DNA of 64,000 nucleotides from Lachnospiraceae bacterium (GTDB lineage Bacteria; Bacillota; Clostridia; Lachnospirales; Lachnospiraceae): the NCBI GenBank assembly GCA_029071325.1, contig JAIEAP010000002.1, positions 51,481 through 115,480 of the forward strand, read 5' to 3'. The notes below the pieces were generated by a model. That model searched no databases and was not told the origin of the DNA. It saw nothing but the letters and a program-made list of their open reading frames with translations. Below, piece after piece: positions 25,883 to 34,750 of the stretch; positions within the stretch are counted from its first letter, which is position 1, and every line of letters begins with the position of its first letter. The translations under genes and the position numbers were made by a program.

Positions 25883-28522
25883 ATGGGGGATACATCTGAA
25901 AATAAGCCAAAAAAATATATTAGTATCGCTCTGCTGGCCCATGTGGATGCCGGCAAGACAACGTTGTCGGAGAGCCTTCTGTATACTGCAGGAGCGATCC
26001 GCCGTATGGGCCGGGTGGACAAAAAGGATGCGTATCTGGATCATGACCCTATGGAGCGGGAGCGGGGCATTACCATATTTTCCAAGCAGGCGGTGTTTTC
26101 TGTGGGAGATATGAACGTGACCTTGCTGGATACGCCGGGGCATGTGGATTTTTCGGCAGAAACAGAGCGGACATTGTCCGTGCTGGATTACGCGGTGTTA
26201 GTAATAAGCGGAGCAGACGGCGTTCAGGGACACACCAGGACACTGTGGCGGCTGTTATGCCGTTATAAGATTCCGGTGTTTCTTTTTGTCAACAAAATGG
26301 ATCAGCCGGGAACCGAGAAAGAGACGATTTTACAGGAACTGCGGACGGAGCTGGCGGAAGAAATTCTTCCGTGGAAACCTGTCCTGGAGGAAACGGATTA
26401 CGATGCCATTGCCATGTGCAGTGAGGAAGCCATGGAGCAGTATCTGCAGTCGGGAACGGTGGAGGACGAGTTGATACGGGATATGATCGCCCGCCGGATG
26501 CTGTTTCCCTGCTTTTTTGGCTCCGCCTTGAAAAACCAGGGTGTGGAGGAACTTTTAAGCGGGCTGGAGCGCTACAGCGCAGGCTGTGATTACGGAGAGA
26601 CGTTCGGAGCCCGGGTGTTTAAGATCGCCCGGGACGGACAGGGAAACCGGCTGACGTATCTCAAACTGACTGGAGGGCGCCTTGCGGCACGGACGGTTAT
26701 ATCCGGCGGCAGCCGGGAACAGTGGCAGGAGAAGGTCAATCAGATACGGGTGTATTCTGGGGAAAAGTATATAAGTATAACGGAGGCAGAGGCGGGACAG
26801 GTGGTTGCAGTCACGGGGCTTACGCAGACGCGCCCGGGAGACGGACTGGGTGTGGAAGAAGAAGGGGAACTTCCTCTTTTAGAGCCGGTGCTGACTTACC
26901 GCCTGATACTTCCGGCAGAGTGCAGTCCTGCCCAGATGATTCCTAAGCTGCGGGAGCTTGAGGAGGAGGAACCGGAACTTCACATGCTCTGGCAGGAGGA
27001 GACGCAGGAGATTCTGGTTCAGTTGATGGGCGAAGTACAGACGGAAATCCTGCAGCGCATGATCAAAGACCGCTTTGGCGTAGTAGTGGAATTCGGAAAC
27101 GGCAGGATCATATACAAAGAGACCATCGCAGATACCGTGGAGGGCGTGGGACATTTTGAGCCGCTTCGCCATTATGCGGAGGTGCATGTGAAACTGGAAC
27201 CCGGGGAGCGGGGCAGCGGGATTGTGGTGGACAGCGTATGCAGCGAGGATGTGCTGGATCGAAACTGGCAGCGGCTCATCATGACCCATCTGATGGAACG
27301 GGAGCACCGGGGTGTGCTGACCGGGGCGGCGCTTACAGATATGAAGCTTACGGTCATCGGAGGCAGGGCGCATCCGAAGCATACCGAAGGCGGTGATTTC
27401 CGGCAGGCGGCATATCGGGCCGTGCGTCAGGGAATGATGAAGGCCCAGTCCATCCTGCTGGAGCCCTACTATGCGTTTCGGATGGAAGTGCCTGAGGAAA
27501 TGCTGGGACATGCTATGCATGATGTGGAGCTCATGAGCGGACAATGTGCACCCCAGGCGCAGGTCCGGGGAATGGCAGTTCTGACAGGAAAGGCGCCGGT
27601 ATCTGCCATGCGCAATTACCAGAAGGAACTTCTGGCGTATACCGGGGGCAGGGGACGGCTGGAATGCAGGCTGACCGGCTATGATGTATGCCATAATGCC
27701 GAAGAGATCGTAGACAATTTGGACTATGATCCCCTAAATGATATGAGGCATACGCCGGATTCCGTATTCTGCGCCCACGGTGCTGGATTTGTGGTGCCAT
27801 GGGACGAGGTGGAGGAGCATATGCATGTACCCGCCTGTCTTGACCGTCCGGCGGATGCCTGGGATGATATATCAGAGCAGGCGCTGCGGGCGGCTCGGGC
27901 AAGAACTGTATCATCCGGGGAGGACGGCGGTTATGAACGCTCCATCGGCACGGAGGAGGTTGACGCCATTATCCGGCGCTCCGTGTCTGCCAATCAGAAA
28001 GAGAATGCGAGACCAAAATGGGGCGGGGCACGACGTTCTGCCGCAGCAGTCCCGGCAGAAGCCGTGGTGCGAAGTTTCCATCGGACGAAGGCAAAGAAGG
28101 AGTATGTCCTGGTGGATGGCTATAATGTGATCTTTGCATGGGATGAGTTAAAGGAGCTGGCGGCGGTAAATCTGGACGGAGCCAGAGGAAGCCTTCAGGA
28201 TATGCTCTGCGATTATCAGGCGTTAAAGGGCTGCGAACTTATCGTGGTGTTTGACGCATACCGGGTCAGCGGACATGCGACAGAGATTTTCGACTATCAT
28301 AACATCCATGTGGTGTTTACAAAAGAAGCGGAGACTGCAGACCAGTATATTGAAAAATTCGCTCATCAGAACGCACAGAAATATCAGGTTACTGTGGTGA
28401 CCTCCGATGGTCTGGAACAGATCATCATCCGGGGAGAGGGCTGCGGCCTTATCTCCTCCAGGGAATTTGGCCAGGAAATTATGCGGCTGCGGCGGGAAGC
28501 CATGGAAGCGTATCATCCATAA
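25883..28522 (+). CDS. EF-G/TetM-like ribosomal GTPase fused to YacP/Rae1-type NYN nuclease
   Basis: An 879-residue fusion. The first ~650 residues follow the TetM/EF-G plan. G motifs: AHVDAGKTT (19-27), RGIT (61-64), DTPGH (83-87), NKMD (137-140). Domains II-III come next, a domain IV ending in the conserved LLEPYYAFRMEVPEE, and a domain V with the GKAPVSAMRNYQKELLAYT segment. In domain IV the loop that is SPVSTPADFR in TetM reads HPKHTEGGDFR, so classical tetracycline protection is doubtful. After a linker, residues about 738-875 form a YacP/Rae1-type NYN domain with acidic residues in LVDGYN (Asp745), VFDAY (Asp791), ETADQ (Glu817, Asp820) and TSDG (Asp842). Rae1 of Bacillus cuts mRNA in the ribosomal A site. 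I infer a ribosome-directed GTPase that delivers an mRNA nuclease. Confidence 0.88.
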   Translation: MGDTSENKPKKYISIALLAHVDAGKTTLSESLLYTAGAIRRMGRVDKKDAYLDHDPMERERGITIFSKQAVFSVGDMNVTLLDTPGHVDFSAETERTLSVLDYAVLVISGADGVQGHTRTLWRLLCRYKIPVFLFVNKMDQPGTEKETILQELRTELAEEILPWKPVLEETDYDAIAMCSEEAMEQYLQSGTVEDELIRDMIARRMLFPCFFGSALKNQGVEELLSGLERYSAGCDYGETFGARVFKIARDGQGNRLTYLKLTGGRLAARTVISGGSREQWQEKVNQIRVYSGEKYISITEAEAGQVVAVTGLTQTRPGDGLGVEEEGELPLLEPVLTYRLILPAECSPAQMIPKLRELEEEEPELHMLWQEETQEILVQLMGEVQTEILQRMIKDRFGVVVEFGNGRIIYKETIADTVEGVGHFEPLRHYAEVHVKLEPGERGSGIVVDSVCSEDVLDRNWQRLIMTHLMEREHRGVLTGAALTDMKLTVIGGRAHPKHTEGGDFRQAAYRAVRQGMMKAQSILLEPYYAFRMEVPEEMLGHAMHDVELMSGQCAPQAQVRGMAVLTGKAPVSAMRNYQKELLAYTGGRGRLECRLTGYDVCHNAEEIVDNLDYDPLNDMRHTPDSVFCAHGAGFVVPWDEVEEHMHVPACLDRPADAWDDISEQALRAARARTVSSGEDGGYERSIGTEEVDAIIRRSVSANQKENARPKWGGARRSAAAVPAEAVVRSFHRTKAKKEYVLVDGYNVIFAWDELKELAAVNLDGARGSLQDMLCDYQALKGCELIVVFDAYRVSGHATEIFDYHNIHVVFTKEAETADQYIEKFAHQNAQKYQVTVVTSDGLEQIIIRGEGCGLISSREFGQEIMRLRREAMEAYHP

Positions 28523-28535
28523 ACGGAGGGAGAAC

Positions 28536-29074
28536 AGAATTGCGGCATAATTACTATTACCGGAATTACATTTGGCTCTCCGCGATTTTGCAGACATACA
28601 CAGAATATCTGCTCGCCTTGTGCTGAAAGTTCAGCTGTCCCCGGCGAATCATTTTTGATAATTTCTGTCTTTTTAACGTTCGAACAATCTTAGGTCTCTG
28701 TCCGTCTGCATGAGGACATGCAATCTGCAGGGTTCGTGCTGCCCTTAGTGGGCGTTCTGATGTGACGTGCGGGCTGCTGACATTGTCTGAGCTCATGATT
28801 TGAAAAAAACATATATTTTGAAGCGAGTTATGGAAGCAGCCCGCTCATATCGATCACAGAAGAACGCCCACATAGAGCAGCTAGAAACCGAAGCCGCATG
28901 TCCGCAGCAGACGGACGGAGACCTAAGATTGTCGAAGCATAAAAAGACAGAAAAATTATGATTCGCCTATGACAGCGAACTTTACACGCACCGGCTCAAT
29001 GCTATTCTGCGTATGTCTGCAAATCCCGGAGAACGGATTGTAATTCCGGTAATAGTAATTGTGCGCAGAATCTT
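28536..29074. repeat. ~540-bp imperfect foldback (inverted repeat) without genes
   Basis: The 600-bp gap between the GTPase fusion and aroE is almost entirely one long imperfect palindrome centred near 28807. The outermost conserved block is a perfect 22-bp match (28549-28570 against 29039-29060). Further matching blocks include CAATCTTAGGTCTC (28685-28698) with its complement at 28918-28931, and GTGGGCGTTCT (28748-28758) with its complement at 28861-28871. Arms are about 255 bp each with scattered mismatches and small gaps. I see no plausible protein gene inside. It could be a foldback/MITE-type element or a long structured RNA. Confidence 0.85.
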
Positions 29075-29136
29075 GTCTTGTGGCAAAGGGAATGATACAA
29101 TGAGTCCATAGGTGTAAATGAGGAGGATTGGTGAAC

Positions 29137-30006
29137 ATGGAAGAGAGAATATCGGGACACACAGGATTGCTGGCGCTCATCGGATCCCCGGTGGGGCATT
29201 CCGGATCCCCGGCAATGTACAATTACAGCTTTGCCCGACTGGGACTGGATTATGTCTATGTGGCGTTTGACATACAGGTGCCTGAGGTAAAAGCAGCGAT
29301 AGAAGCAATGAAAACCTTCCGGATGAGGGGTTGCAACGTGACGATGCCCTGCAAGACGGAGGCGGCAAAATATATGGACAATCTGTCCCCGGCGGCGCGT
29401 ATCATCGGTGCCGTAAATACCATTGTCAATGACCAGGGAAAACTGACGGGACATATTACAGACGGACAGGGGTTTGTGGACAATCTGAAGGATCACGGTA
29501 TTGATATTCAGGGGAAGAAGATTACCGTTGCAGGCGGCGGTGGGGCAGCTACCGCCATCCAGGTGCAGTGCGCTCTGGACGGAGCAAGGGAAATCAGTAT
29601 TTTCAACATAAAGGACGAATTCTTCCCACGGACTCTGGAAACTGCGGAAAAGATACGCGTGGAAGTGCCGGGGATCGTGGTAAATGTATACGATATTGCA
29701 GATACGGAATGTATGACCAGGGAGATCCAGTCTTCCGATATCTTTGCCAATGCCACTATCGTGGGCATGAAGCCGATGGAGGGGGAGACCGTTGTGAAGG
29801 ATACGGCGGCCTTTCGCCCGGGACTGGTGGTGGCAGATGCGGTATATGATCCGGAGGAGACCCGGCTGCTTCGGGAAGCGAAGGAGGCAGGCTGCACCTG
29901 CATCAACGGCAAAGGGATGCTGCTGTGGCAGGGAGTGGCGGCATTTAAGCTGTACACGGGACGGGATATGCCGGTAGAAGAAGTGAAGGAAAGGTTTTTC
30001 AGTTAA
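29137..30006 (+). CDS. aroE: Shikimate dehydrogenase
   Basis: NADP(H)-type shikimate dehydrogenase (or the related quinate/shikimate YdiB type), converting 3-dehydroshikimate to shikimate. Motifs: substrate-binding SPVGHSGSPAMYN, catalytic Lys in CNVTMPCKTEA, Asn in AVNTIV, Asp in TDGQGFVDNL, glycine-rich loop VAGGGGAATAI, and C-terminal GKGMLLWQGVAAF. AGGAGG (29121-29126) is 10 bp from the ATG at 29137, which I chose; the GTG at 29131 is only 4 bp away. It starts an aromatic amino acid cluster with aroD and aroK. Confidence 0.93.
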   Translation: MEERISGHTGLLALIGSPVGHSGSPAMYNYSFARLGLDYVYVAFDIQVPEVKAAIEAMKTFRMRGCNVTMPCKTEAAKYMDNLSPAARIIGAVNTIVNDQGKLTGHITDGQGFVDNLKDHGIDIQGKKITVAGGGGAATAIQVQCALDGAREISIFNIKDEFFPRTLETAEKIRVEVPGIVVNVYDIADTECMTREIQSSDIFANATIVGMKPMEGETVVKDTAAFRPGLVVADAVYDPEETRLLREAKEAGCTCINGKGMLLWQGVAAFKLYTGRDMPVEEVKERFFS

Positions 30007-30032
30007 ATAATAGCAGGAGAGAGTGAGGGCAA

Positions 30033-30800
30033 ATGATGAGTCGGACGGTTCAGGTGAGAAATTTGTGGATTGGAGAGGGGATGCCTAAAATCTGTATCCC
30101 ATTGCTGGGAAGAACACAGGAGGAGATTCTGGCGGCTGCTGCGAATGCCGCATCCGAGGTGCCGGATCTGCTGGAATGGCGTGTGGACTGGTACGAGCAG
30201 CATGGCGATTCCGAGGCGGTAGTGGAACTTCTGTTTCAGCTTCGGCAGGAAATCGGAACGCTGCCGTTGTTATTTACGTTCCGCACCAGGCAGGACGGAG
30301 GGGAAGCCGAAATATCTGCGGAAGCATACGTACGGCTGAACCGGGAGGCGATGGCCACAGGTATGACAGATCTTGTGGATGTAGAACTCAGTCAGGGAGA
30401 AGAGGCGCTGCAGGAACTGATCGCTGCGGCACATGAGCGGGACGTGGCGGTGGTTGTGTCCTGCCATGATTTTGAGAAGACGCCGTCTCAGGCGGAAATG
30501 GTATCCATTATGTGCTGGATGCAGGAACTGGGAGCGGACATTCCCAAGCTGGCGGTGATGCCACAGAGCGATTCTGATGTGATAGCGCTGATCAATGCCA
30601 CGCATGAAATGCGTATGGAGCATGACGATACGCCGGTGATCACCATGTCCATGGGTGTCAAGGGCTCCATCACCCGGCTGGGAGGAGAGACTTTCGGCTC
30701 CGCCGTGACCTTTGCCTCAGTGGGACAGGAGAGTGCACCGGGACAGATCGGGATCACAGAGCTGCGGCAGATGCTTGCAATTTTGTATCAGGGTGTATAG
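30033..30800 (+). CDS. aroD: 3-dehydroquinate dehydratase, type I
   Basis: Type I (Schiff-base) dehydroquinase. Recognisable motifs: LEWRVDWY with the substrate-binding Glu/Arg, SCHDFEKTP with the catalytic His, the Schiff-base Lys in IPKLAVMPQS, and SMGVKGSITRLGGETFGSAVTFA near the C terminus. 255 residues, normal. It lies 26 bp after aroE and 12 bp before aroK, so the three catalyse consecutive shikimate-pathway steps from one transcript. Confidence 0.96.
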   Translation: MMSRTVQVRNLWIGEGMPKICIPLLGRTQEEILAAAANAASEVPDLLEWRVDWYEQHGDSEAVVELLFQLRQEIGTLPLLFTFRTRQDGGEAEISAEAYVRLNREAMATGMTDLVDVELSQGEEALQELIAAAHERDVAVVVSCHDFEKTPSQAEMVSIMCWMQELGADIPKLAVMPQSDSDVIALINATHEMRMEHDDTPVITMSMGVKGSITRLGGETFGSAVTFASVGQESAPGQIGITELRQMLAILYQGV

Positions 30801-30812
30801 AGAGGAAGCAGT

Positions 30813-31325
30813 ATGGAGCAGAAGAATATTTTTCTGATCGGATTTATGGGAGCGGGAAAGAGCACGGTAGCATTGCAGCTGCGGCAGGAGCTTCACATGG
30901 AACTGCGGGAAATGGACCAGATGATCGTGGAGCAGCAGGGCATGTCTATCAATGAAATTTTTGAGCGGTTCGGGGAGGAGCATTTTCGCGGACTGGAGAC
31001 AGAACTGATAAAGCAATTGGGGAACAGCGCTCCGGCGGTGATCTCCTGCGGCGGCGGCGCCGTTATGCGGCAGGAAAATGTGGCGTACATGAAAGACAGC
31101 GGCAGGATCGTACTTTTGACTGCAGAGCCGGAGACCATTTACCAGCGTGTGAAAAATGGGAAAGACCGCCCTATCCTGAATGGAAATATGAATGTGGAAT
31201 TTATCCGTCAACTGATGGATAAGCGCCGGGGACGCTATCAGGAGGTGGCAGATATCACGGTTGTCACCGACGGCAGGAGTGTGGAGGATATCTGTCGTGA
31301 GATCCGGCAAAGAATCGCAGAGTAG
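30813..31325 (+). CDS. aroK: Shikimate kinase
   Basis: Phosphorylates shikimate with ATP. P-loop IGFMGAGKST at residue 9, shikimate-binding acidic MDQMI (Asp) and the FRGLETELIK Arg/Glu segment, GGGAV in ISCGGGAVMR, and the lid-type sequence KDRPIL. 170 residues, typical. Third gene of the aro cluster. Confidence 0.96.
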   Translation: MEQKNIFLIGFMGAGKSTVALQLRQELHMELREMDQMIVEQQGMSINEIFERFGEEHFRGLETELIKQLGNSAPAVISCGGGAVMRQENVAYMKDSGRIVLLTAEPETIYQRVKNGKDRPILNGNMNVEFIRQLMDKRRGRYQEVADITVVTDGRSVEDICREIRQRIAE

Positions 31326-31374
31326 ACGGCGCAGAACAAATTGCTGTGAGTAGATAATATGGAAGAATAGGGCT

Positions 31375-32523
31375 ATGGAATTGAGAGAACGGATTGAGGA
31401 GATTGTGGCGTCCTGCTTTCGGATCATCCTCAGTAATCCCGTGGGTGACGGGGAACAGTACCGCAAGATCGTCATACAGAGGAAAGAATCCTTCCTACAG
31501 TTCGAGAAATACACCCAGACGCAGGTGTTTCATGAGAACATGAAGGAGGAGGAGGCAGTAGAGCGGATTGAACTGTGGCTGACGGGGCATTACCGTCAGT
31601 TGAATGGTTTCGATGAGGGATATGAGCATATGCTGCGCATTTCCAGGAAAGGCGTTCCCTCTTATAAGCGGAAGAAAAATGATGCTGCTGCCGCAGGAAG
31701 TAAAGAGCATAACCGCAGAAAACAGTATCTGCTGCCGGAGGGACAGGTGATCCCGCCGTTAGTGGACATGGGTATTTTTACAGCAGAGGGGCGTGTGGTA
31801 CGCTCTATGTATGATAAGTACCGGCAGATCAACCGTTTCTTAGAACAGGTAGATGATGTGATCCGAGCAGAAAAATGGGAGAAGCTGCATATTTTGGACT
31901 TCGGATGCGGCAAATCCTATCTCACATTTGTGCTGTACTATTATTTTACGCAGATCCGGAAAATACCGGTAGAGATCGTGGGGCTGGATCTGAAAGCAGA
32001 TGTGATTGAAAAATGCAACCGTGCGGCGGGAAAATATGGATACCGGAATTTGCGCTTTCAATTGGGAGATATTAATGGTTATCAGCCTGATTTTCCGGTG
32101 GATATGGTAGTGACGCTGCATGCCTGTGACACGGCAACGGATTTTGCCTTGTATAATGCCATCCGGTGGAATGCGAAGTTCATCTTTTCCGTGCCGTGCT
32201 GTCAGCATGAACTGAATGGACAGATGCAGAGTGAATCCATGCATCTGATGTTGCGATACGGTCTTATCAAGGAGCGGTTTGCGGCGCTGGCAACGGATGC
32301 TGTCCGGGCGAATCTGTTGGAATGCTGCGGTTACCGGACGCAGTTACTGGAATTTGTGGATATGTCCCATACGCCCAAGAATATATTGATTCGGGCAAGA
32401 AAGCGTGAGCATGATTCCAGGGAACACCGGGAGGAAATGCTGCGGGAGGTGTGTGCCTTAATGGACGAATTCGGCGTAAAGCCTATGCTGTACGGATTGC
32501 TGGAGGTGGACGAACGCTTATGA
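31375..32523 (+). CDS. SAM-dependent methyltransferase, Methyltransf_32-like
   Basis: A 382-residue class I methyltransferase. The central Rossmann part has motif I ILDFGCGKSYLTFVLYYYF, acidic motif II VGLDLK, and the LHACDTATDFAL and SVPCCQHELN segments typical of the Methyltransf_32 group, whose members are linked to RNA methylation. The first ~150 residues are a helical N domain not recognised. The substrate is not known; its 4-bp overlap (ATGA) with rsmF suggests translational coupling and possibly a shared rRNA/tRNA role. Confidence 0.82.
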   Translation: MELRERIEEIVASCFRIILSNPVGDGEQYRKIVIQRKESFLQFEKYTQTQVFHENMKEEEAVERIELWLTGHYRQLNGFDEGYEHMLRISRKGVPSYKRKKNDAAAAGSKEHNRRKQYLLPEGQVIPPLVDMGIFTAEGRVVRSMYDKYRQINRFLEQVDDVIRAEKWEKLHILDFGCGKSYLTFVLYYYFTQIRKIPVEIVGLDLKADVIEKCNRAAGKYGYRNLRFQLGDINGYQPDFPVDMVVTLHACDTATDFALYNAIRWNAKFIFSVPCCQHELNGQMQSESMHLMLRYGLIKERFAALATDAVRANLLECCGYRTQLLEFVDMSHTPKNILIRARKREHDSREHREEMLREVCALMDEFGVKPMLYGLLEVDERL

Positions 32524-33905
32524 TCCCTAAAGCATTTGAAACAAGGATGAGAAGGCTTCTGGGGGAGGAATACGATGCTTTCCGCACAAGCCTGGAACAG
32601 GAAAAATATCAGGCATTGCGTCTGAATCCGGCGAAGGCGGATGCGGGGCAATGGCGTGAGCAGACCGGCTGGGAGATCTCTGCGGTGCCGTGGTGTCCGG
32701 AGGGCTTCTATTATGATGGCGAAACCCTGCACCCGGGAAAGCACCCTTATCACAACGCCGGAGTTTATTATATCCAGGAGCCTTCGGCAATGCTGCCGGC
32801 AGAGTGTCTGCATGCACAGCCCGGGGAGCGTATCCTGGATCTGTGTGCCGCACCAGGGGGTAAGAGCACCCAGATTGCAGCGGCAATGGAGGGCAGGGGA
32901 CTTTTGATATCGAATGAGATTCATCCTGCCCGTGCAAAGATTTTGTCGGAAAATATGGAGCGCATGGGGATTTCAAATGCGTTGGTGACAAACGAGACAC
33001 CGGAGCGTCTGGCGGAGCGTTTTCCTTCTTTCTTTGACAGGATCATGGTGGATGCGCCCTGCTCGGGAGAAGGAATGTTTCGCAAGAATGAGGCGGCTGC
33101 AGAGGAGTGGAGCGAGGAAAATGTCAGCTTATGTGCGGCGCGCCAGGACGGCATCCTCTCCTGCGCGGCGCGGATGTTGGCGCCCGGTGGACGCATGGTC
33201 TATTCTACTTGTACTTTTGCACCGGAGGAAAATGAAGGCTCTGTCAGCCGTTTTCTGTCAGCGCATCCTGAATTTTCCCTGATTCCCATACCAAAGTGTG
33301 CGGGTATGGAACCGGGAAGGGAAGAGTGGGTCACACAGCCCGCCCGGGGACTGGAGCGGACCGTGCGCCTGTTCCCGCATAAGATCAGGGGAGAGGGACA
33401 CTTTGCGGCAGTAATGCAAAAGGAGGGCGCCGCAGCAGGAAATCATATCTTTTCCGCCTTGACAGGGAGTGCGGCAGGTGGCATACTGTCAGAGCGTGAA
33501 GTGCCGGAATATCTGGAGTTTGTCAGTCAGACCCTACATGCTTCCTGCAACAAATTGCAAGAAAATCTTGTGCGGTTTGCAGATCAATTATATCTGCTGC
33601 CGGAAGGGGCGCCGGATATAAAGGGACTTAAGGTGCTGCGGCCTGGGCTGCATCTTGGCACCATGAAAAAGGGGCGTTTTGAGCCGGGGCATGCGCTTGC
33701 CTTATATCTTGGCGGGGCGGATGTGCAGAGGTGGGCAGAGCTTTCGGTACAGGAGGCAGGCGTGTATCTGCGGGGAGAGACCTTTCCCTGGGAGGGCGAC
33801 AAGGGCTGGCATCTTATCTGTGTGGACGGTTACAGCCTTGGCTGGGGGAAGCTTGCCAGAGGCATTATGAAGAATCACTACCCCAAGGGACTGCGTCGTG
33901 TATAA
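32520..33905 (+). CDS. rsmF: rRNA (cytosine-C5)-methyltransferase, RsmF/NOL1-NOP2-Sun type
   Basis: m5C methyltransferase of 461 residues, probably acting on 16S rRNA. Motif I LDLCAAPGGKSTQIA, catalytic motif IV VDAPCSGEGMFRKN with the release Cys, and motif VI YSTCTFAPEENE with the nucleophile Cys. The C-terminal ~150 residues match the RsmF-type extension and PUA-like end. The start ATG at 32520 overlaps the upstream stop; further upstream starts would lie inside the neighbour without a ribosome site. Confidence 0.92.
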   Translation: MIPKAFETRMRRLLGEEYDAFRTSLEQEKYQALRLNPAKADAGQWREQTGWEISAVPWCPEGFYYDGETLHPGKHPYHNAGVYYIQEPSAMLPAECLHAQPGERILDLCAAPGGKSTQIAAAMEGRGLLISNEIHPARAKILSENMERMGISNALVTNETPERLAERFPSFFDRIMVDAPCSGEGMFRKNEAAAEEWSEENVSLCAARQDGILSCAARMLAPGGRMVYSTCTFAPEENEGSVSRFLSAHPEFSLIPIPKCAGMEPGREEWVTQPARGLERTVRLFPHKIRGEGHFAAVMQKEGAAAGNHIFSALTGSAAGGILSEREVPEYLEFVSQTLHASCNKLQENLVRFADQLYLLPEGAPDIKGLKVLRPGLHLGTMKKGRFEPGHALALYLGGADVQRWAELSVQEAGVYLRGETFPWEGDKGWHLICVDGYSLGWGKLARGIMKNHYPKGLRRV

Positions 33906-34030
33906 CGTATTTTAAAAATATTGAAGGGTTTATGAAGCAATTCTTAACGAAATATTAAAACACAAAGCATTGCATATGTGCTATACTTATTATCGTTAAA
34001 AAATAAGTTAGGATTTTGAATACGGATAAC

Positions 34031-34750
34031 ATGAAAAAGAAAACTATATTTGGAAGCTTTTATGCGAGATGGTTAGAATCTCTGGTTCCGGCTTATGGCG
34101 TGATCGCCCTCATATGCTGCTTCCTGTTAAACTGCATGATATACTGGTGTACGCAGTTTTTTATGGCGGATGCGTACCATTACGACTTTACAACTGAGCT
34201 GGACCGCAGGATTCCTTTTGTAGAGGAATGGATATTGGTCTATTTGGTGTGTTTTGCTTTCTGGGCCCTCAATTACATTCTGGTGGCAAGGGAGGGACGG
34301 CAGCAATGCTTCCGCTTTGTTACGGCGGACATGATGTCCCGGCTGATCTGCTGTGTATTCTTTGTTGTGCTCCCCACCACTAATGTGAGACCGGAAGTGC
34401 CGGGAAGTGATATCTGCAGCTGGCTGGTACGCCTGATTTATGAGATTGACGCACCTACGAATCTGTTTCCGTCCATCCACTGTCTGGTGAGCTGGTTCTG
34501 CTTCATCGGAATCCGGGGCAGCAGGAAGGTGCCCAGATGGTATCAGGTGTTTTCCTGCATTTTTGCACTGATGGTATGTGCATCCACACAGTTTACCAAG
34601 CAGCACTATCTGGTAGATGTTGTGGGAGGGCTGTTCCTGGCAGAGTTGTGCTGGTTCATATCTAATCATATACAGCTGTACCGGAAGGTAGAGCGATTCT
34701 TCGACAGGATTGGAACGAAGGTGTTCGGGGTGGCTTATTATGATGAATAA
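34031..34750 (+). CDS. PAP2-family membrane lipid phosphatase
   Basis: A 239-residue membrane protein with about six helices. The PAP2 catalytic signature is seen as FPSIHC (His general acid) and, 50 residues later, TKQHYLVDVVGG (nucleophile His plus Asp); the upstream KxxxxxxRP motif is less clear (NVRPEVPG), as in the PAP2_3/inositolphosphotransferase-like subgroup. I use the ATG at 34031; a TTG at 34016 is possible. It overlaps the next membrane gene by 11 bp and heads a phospholipid operon, so it likely dephosphorylates or transfers a lipid headgroup. Confidence 0.82.
   Translation: MKKKTIFGSFYARWLESLVPAYGVIALICCFLLNCMIYWCTQFFMADAYHYDFTTELDRRIPFVEEWILVYLVCFAFWALNYILVAREGRQQCFRFVTADMMSRLICCVFFVVLPTTNVRPEVPGSDICSWLVRLIYEIDAPTNLFPSIHCLVSWFCFIGIRGSRKVPRWYQVFSCIFALMVCASTQFTKQHYLVDVVGGLFLAELCWFISNHIQLYRKVERFFDRIGTKVFGVAYYDE

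Noticed and set aside
25883..28522. Calling the GTPase a tetracycline-resistance protein (TetM/TetO class)
   Set aside because: The key domain IV loop differs from TetM and a nuclease domain is fused on; resistance is possible but not supported.
28566..29222. Minus-strand open frames inside and beside the foldback
   Set aside because: No ribosome sites, no recognisable domains, and their presence follows from the foldback and from aroE's opposite strand.
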